The notes under the pieces are model-generated. The model was not told the origin of the DNA. It saw only the letters and a program-made list of their open reading frames with translations, and ran no database searches. Source: Planctomycetaceae bacterium (GTDB lineage Bacteria > Planctomycetota > Planctomycetia > Pirellulales > Thermoguttaceae). Taken from it: a DNA stretch of 7,395 nucleotides. Below are positions 5,040-7,395 of this stretch, piece after piece. Each line of letters begins with the position of its first letter. The stretch's first letter is position 1. Location: contig JAISQH010000388.1 of the NCBI GenBank assembly GCA_031274385.1, forward strand, positions 1 through 7,395, written 5' to 3'. The translations under genes were made by a program, and so were the position numbers.

Positions 5040-5855
5040 ATGACAATTCAATTTGACCGGCGTTTTGAACAAGAAACCGTTTCTTCGGCGAATCCGGCTG
5101 ACATTTGGAGCGGTTGGCGGGACAAGAACGAGGTTTGGCTTTTTATTGCTCCTCACGATGACGACATTGTTTGCGGAGCGGGTTTAACGTTTCTTGCGGC
5201 GATTCGGAATAAGATTGAAGTTTTTGCGGCGGTGATTTCAAACGGTCGCATGGGATATTGTACTTTGGAACAACGTCAAACGATTGCTCAGATTCGCCGT
5301 GCCGAAACGCAAGCCTCGTTTGCTTATCTTGGCTTACCGAAAGAAAATCTTTATCTGTTCGACTATGATGACGGCACGTTATCGCAAAATATGGGACGGC
5401 GTTTTGCAACGGAGCCTGCTGATTCCAACGCGATTGCCGGAGCAACCGGGTTGCAAAACACGTTGACGTGGTTGCTGCGAAGGGTCAAGCCAACCCGGAT
5501 TTTTATTCCGAACCGTCTTGATTTGCATCCTGATCATAAAGCGGTGCATCATGAAACGGTGATAAGTGTGTTCCATGCACAGGGCGGTATTTGGCCCGAA
5601 CTGGGAGAATCGATTGAGATTCTTCCGTATTTATATGAATATGCGACTTACAGTGATTTCATCAAATTGCCGACAATCCGGGTTCGGGTTCCTGATATTC
5701 TGGCAGAGCAACGCCTTCAGGCTCTTGCCTTGTACAAAAGCCAATTACAAATCGGATTGGTCGTCGAAGAACTCCGCAAAGCCGGAGGAAATGAATATCT
5801 GCTCGAAATGGTCTTTGAAATTTTCAAACCGGAAAAATACGAAACCTTGTTTTAA
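5040..5855 (+). CDS. PIG-L/LmbE family deacetylase (zinc-dependent de-N-acetylase)
   Basis: This 271-residue protein has both zinc motifs of the PIG-L/LmbE fold. Motif 1 is WLFIAP-H39-D40-D41-D42-IVCGAG, corresponding to the AHPDDE box; H39 and D42 should bind zinc and D41 be the general base. Motif 2 is L-H163-P-D-H166-KAVHH, where H166 should be the third ligand. Family members remove N-acetyl groups from GlcNAc-containing or related substrates such as GlcNAc-PI, GlcNAc-Ins and bacillithiol or antibiotic precursors. This substrate cannot be told from sequence. The usual Glu after DD is replaced by Ile, a known style of variant (PHDDD). There is no signal peptide, so it is probably cytoplasmic. 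The middle (RRAETQASFAYLGLPKENLYLFDYDDGTL) is typical of the family. A ribosome binding site supports the start. It converges on the epimerase-like gene across a repeat element. Confidence 0.9.
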   Translation: MTIQFDRRFEQETVSSANPADIWSGWRDKNEVWLFIAPHDDDIVCGAGLTFLAAIRNKIEVFAAVISNGRMGYCTLEQRQTIAQIRRAETQASFAYLGLPKENLYLFDYDDGTLSQNMGRRFATEPADSNAIAGATGLQNTLTWLLRRVKPTRIFIPNRLDLHPDHKAVHHETVISVFHAQGGIWPELGESIEILPYLYEYATYSDFIKLPTIRVRVPDILAEQRLQALALYKSQLQIGLVVEELRKAGGNEYLLEMVFEIFKPEKYETLF

Positions 5856-5918
5856 TTACCGCGTAAAACTTCTGATTGTTTCGGATTTTGTGAAGTCTTC
5901 CCATTGGATATTATCAAT

Positions 5919-6224
5919 ACAAGTCGCGTTAGCGACGGGGGCTTGCCCCCGACGAATATGAATCGACGAAAACTTTCCCCTTAAATTGATTGCAGACGAG
6001 ATGGATTGGTTGTAGAAGCAAGCGTACAAAAAAACAATCATTTCGGGGGCTTGCCCCTCGTTATACCACCCATCTTTTAACATAGATTTTTTCAATAGTC
6101 GCTAGCGCGACTAAAATAGAATTGATGAAGGCTCTTTCGTTTATCTTGTATTGTTCGTCTGGGTCGTATCTCAAAAAAATGGTGTGGTAGAACAAGGCTT
6201 GCCCCTGTCGCTAACGCGATTTGT
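5919..6224. mobile_element. 306-bp MITE-like element with 24-bp terminal inverted repeats
   Basis: The left terminus 5919-5942 and right terminus 6201-6224 are inverted copies matching at 22 of 24 positions. Both contain the palindrome GTCGC-GTTA-GCGAC or its near copy. Internal structure includes the stem CGGGGGC-TT-GCCCCCG (5936-5951), a related GGGGC-TT-GCCCC (6046-6057) and TAGTCGC-TAGC-GCGACTA (6096-6113). An inner inverted pair is GGGGCTTGCCCCTCGTTATACCAC (from 6047, split as GGGGCTTGCCCC and TCGTTATACCAC) against 6172-6207. There is no credible transposase or other ORF, so if mobile it is non-autonomous. No target-site duplication is obvious. It fills the space between two convergent genes and ends at the base next to the stop codon of the epimerase-like gene, so it may also serve as a two-way transcript end. 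Confidence 0.7.
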
Positions 6225-6971
6225 CTAAAGCAAACTTTCCAGAAGGAGCCGCATTTTCCGTAATTCAGCCATCGAATCAACATCAGGAATCTGAGCAAGA
6301 TCAACACAAAGAGAACGGCAATAATCAACTTTGTTCAATTGAATTACCAAACGTCCGAATTCAAGGATTCCCTGCCCAATTCGAACCTGAAATTGACTTG
6401 GAGTTGTGTCGCGCAGGCGAACATGACAGACATAATTTAAGATGGATTCGTAATCTTTGGGTTTGGGCTGCTCGAAAATGTAATGGCTCGGGTCAAGTGT
6501 CACTCCAAGTCCTTTGATGCTCTTGCAAAAACTTTCGACCGTGTCCGGCATATCCGTCATCCGCCCGATCTCTGTCTGCAAACCAACAACAACCCCATAC
6601 GACATCGCAATTTGTACCAAATTACGAAGACGTTCGTGCTCTTCGTTAAACGGAGTGCCGGGAACAGATGACCGAACCGTCATTACAACAACCTTGATTG
6701 CTTTGGCAAGTTGACAGGCAACCTTGAAAAGTTCCAAATAGTTCGGAGTGGTCGGGTCGGGTTCAAAATAAATCGCAACCGGCGTAATCCGACGCGATGT
6801 CCGGCAAATCTGAACAATGGAATCAAATTGAGGAATAAGTTCGGAAAAGGGAATCGGTTCCTGTTCCCCAATAACCAATTCCACATTAGTATATTCCAAG
6901 TCGGCAAGACGATCCAAAATGTCTTGAAGAGACATGTTCGTAACACACGAAGTGGATGCAGCGACGATCAC
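6225..6971 (-). CDS. Sugar phosphate isomerase/epimerase-like TIM-barrel protein
   Basis: This 248-residue protein fits the xylose isomerase-like TIM-barrel superfamily (AP_endonuc_2, IolE/IolI type). The strands and metal-site residues can be followed. MIVAASTSCVT is strand 1, YTNVELVIG with E31 is strand 2, and GLQTEIGRM carries E134. LGVTLDPSHY carries D160 and H163, CHVRLRD carries H183, and GQGILEFG carries E204. Superfamily members use a divalent metal to isomerise or epimerise sugars or inositol derivatives; the substrate here is unknown. The final metal-site Glu position reads CVDLAQ, so Asp may replace Glu. At about 250 residues it is slightly shorter than usual. The start is GTG, supported by an AAGGAG 7 nt upstream. 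It is probably cytoplasmic and monocistronic, and ends directly against the inverted-repeat element. Confidence 0.82.
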   Translation of the reverse strand: MIVAASTSCVTNMSLQDILDRLADLEYTNVELVIGEQEPIPFSELIPQFDSIVQICRTSRRITPVAIYFEPDPTTPNYLELFKVACQLAKAIKVVVMTVRSSVPGTPFNEEHERLRNLVQIAMSYGVVVGLQTEIGRMTDMPDTVESFCKSIKGLGVTLDPSHYIFEQPKPKDYESILNYVCHVRLRDTTPSQFQVRIGQGILEFGRLVIQLNKVDYCRSLCVDLAQIPDVDSMAELRKMRLLLESLL

Positions 6972-6978
6972 AGTCAGA

Positions 6979-6984
6979 CTCCTT
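6979..6984 (-). promoter_or_regulatory. Shine-Dalgarno AAGGAG deciding a GTG start
   Basis: AAGGAG on the minus strand lies 7 nt before the GTG at 6969-6971. The upstream ATG at 6988-6990 is in another frame and overlaps this site, so GTG is the likely start. Confidence 0.8.
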
Positions 6985-7017
6985 CTTCATTTAATACTTA
7001 AAAATAACCAAATCTCT

Positions 7018-7038
7018 GACTATTCTAGCAAAATAGTC
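7018..7038. promoter_or_regulatory. Small palindrome upstream of the epimerase-like gene
   Basis: GACTATT (7018-7024) and AATAGTC (7032-7038) are perfect inverted repeats around a 7-nt spacer, about 47 bp upstream of the GTG start in an A/T-rich stretch. The position suits an operator or a leader hairpin. No clear -10/-35 pair can be assigned. Confidence 0.35.
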
Positions 7039-7395
7039 CGTTTTTCCAATGGGGGCGGGAGAGCTGATTCTGTTTTATCTGCCGCGAAGGTTAGAGTGAC
7101 CGTTCCGAATCGACAATGGATTACCTCTCCGAAATCAGAAACAATCACTCTTTCGTGTTTTTTTGTGTCTTTCGCGGTTAAAATGGTCGCTGTAGCCATT
7201 CTCTCCGGCAATGAAAAAATTACTGATTATTTCTTCCTGTTCACAGGGTGGTGGTTAATTTAGATAAAATACATTGACGTTTTCCAGTATTATCCTGTTC
7301 GATTGATACTCAAAGAGAAACAGTTGCGTCTTGGTTGTGAGACTTTGACCTCTACCAATTGGACTTTTATTTTTGGCGGGCATTGATGACAAATT
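7039..7395. other. Gene-free stretch to the window edge
   Basis: About 360 bp with no credible gene on either strand. It holds a sequence of the type TTTCGTG-T-tract-GTGTCTTTCGCGG (7151-7177), which resembles dispersed A/C-rich repeats found between genes in several bacterial phyla. Short open frames across it read through this repeat and show no domain pattern. The region may carry the promoter of a gene beyond the right edge; TTGACG occurs at 7274-7279, but no -10 box at a proper distance is seen. Confidence 0.5.

Noticed and set aside
5936..5951. CGGGGGC-TT-GCCCCCG as a rho-independent terminator of the deacetylase gene
   Set aside because: The stem is strong but no T-tract follows. The motif recurs inside the repeat element, so it is treated as part of that element.
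5856..6328. Minus-strand open frames of 79 and 78 codons
   Set aside because: They are translations of the terminal and internal repeats of the 306-bp element (similar ALATGA-type peptides arise from each end). One also overlaps the epimerase-like gene.
6934..7263. 109-codon plus-strand and 63-codon minus-strand open frames
   Set aside because: They overlap each other and a dispersed-type repeat, have no recognisable domain, and have no good ribosome binding site.
7274..7279. TTGACG as a -35 box
   Set aside because: No -10-like hexamer is found 16-18 bp downstream; TATTAT lies only 8 bp away.

Overview
The window looks like chromosomal DNA of moderate GC from a free-living or gut bacterium. 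A planctomycete (Planctomycetota/PVC group) is my best guess. The reasons are a secreted PhoPQ-activated pathogenicity-related hydrolase, an enlarged GspJ-like pseudopilin, a YkgJ-type cysteine-cluster protein, mostly single-gene units with long spacers, and abundant palindromic intergenic repeats. The taxon is an inference and was not tested by any search.

Layout, left to right. Positions 2-799 (+) hold the 3' part of a SurA/PpiC-type peptidyl-prolyl isomerase cut by the window edge. It converges on, and overlaps by 20 bp, a YkgJ-type CxxCxxxCC protein (780-1223, -). A 189-bp spacer carries four tandem heptamers and a long inverted repeat. It is followed by a type II secretion/pseudopilus minor pilin of the GspJ type (1413-2390, -). 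Positions 2391-3301 have no credible gene and are packed with nested inverted repeats, hairpins with conserved loops, and a 5 x 13-bp tandem array. A secreted PhoPQ-activated pathogenicity-related alpha/beta hydrolase (3302-4651, -) is divergent from a PIG-L/LmbE-type zinc deacetylase (5040-5855, +). The 388 bp between them contains both ribosome binding sites and one doubtful 48-codon ORF. The deacetylase converges on a TIM-barrel sugar phosphate isomerase/epimerase-like protein (6225-6971, -, GTG start with a strong Shine-Dalgarno). Between those two genes lies a 306-bp element with near-perfect 24-bp terminal inverted repeats. The last ~420 bp appear gene-free.

The genes do not form one pathway. 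Possible themes are protein export and envelope work (PPIase, pseudopilin, secreted hydrolase) and carbohydrate handling (PIG-L deacetylase, epimerase-like TIM barrel). No phage, plasmid, CRISPR, toxin-antitoxin or defence gene is visible. The most unusual content is non-coding: at least four separate families of structured repeats. In one of them two inverted copies keep the same hairpin loop and position while the stems differ by compensatory changes.
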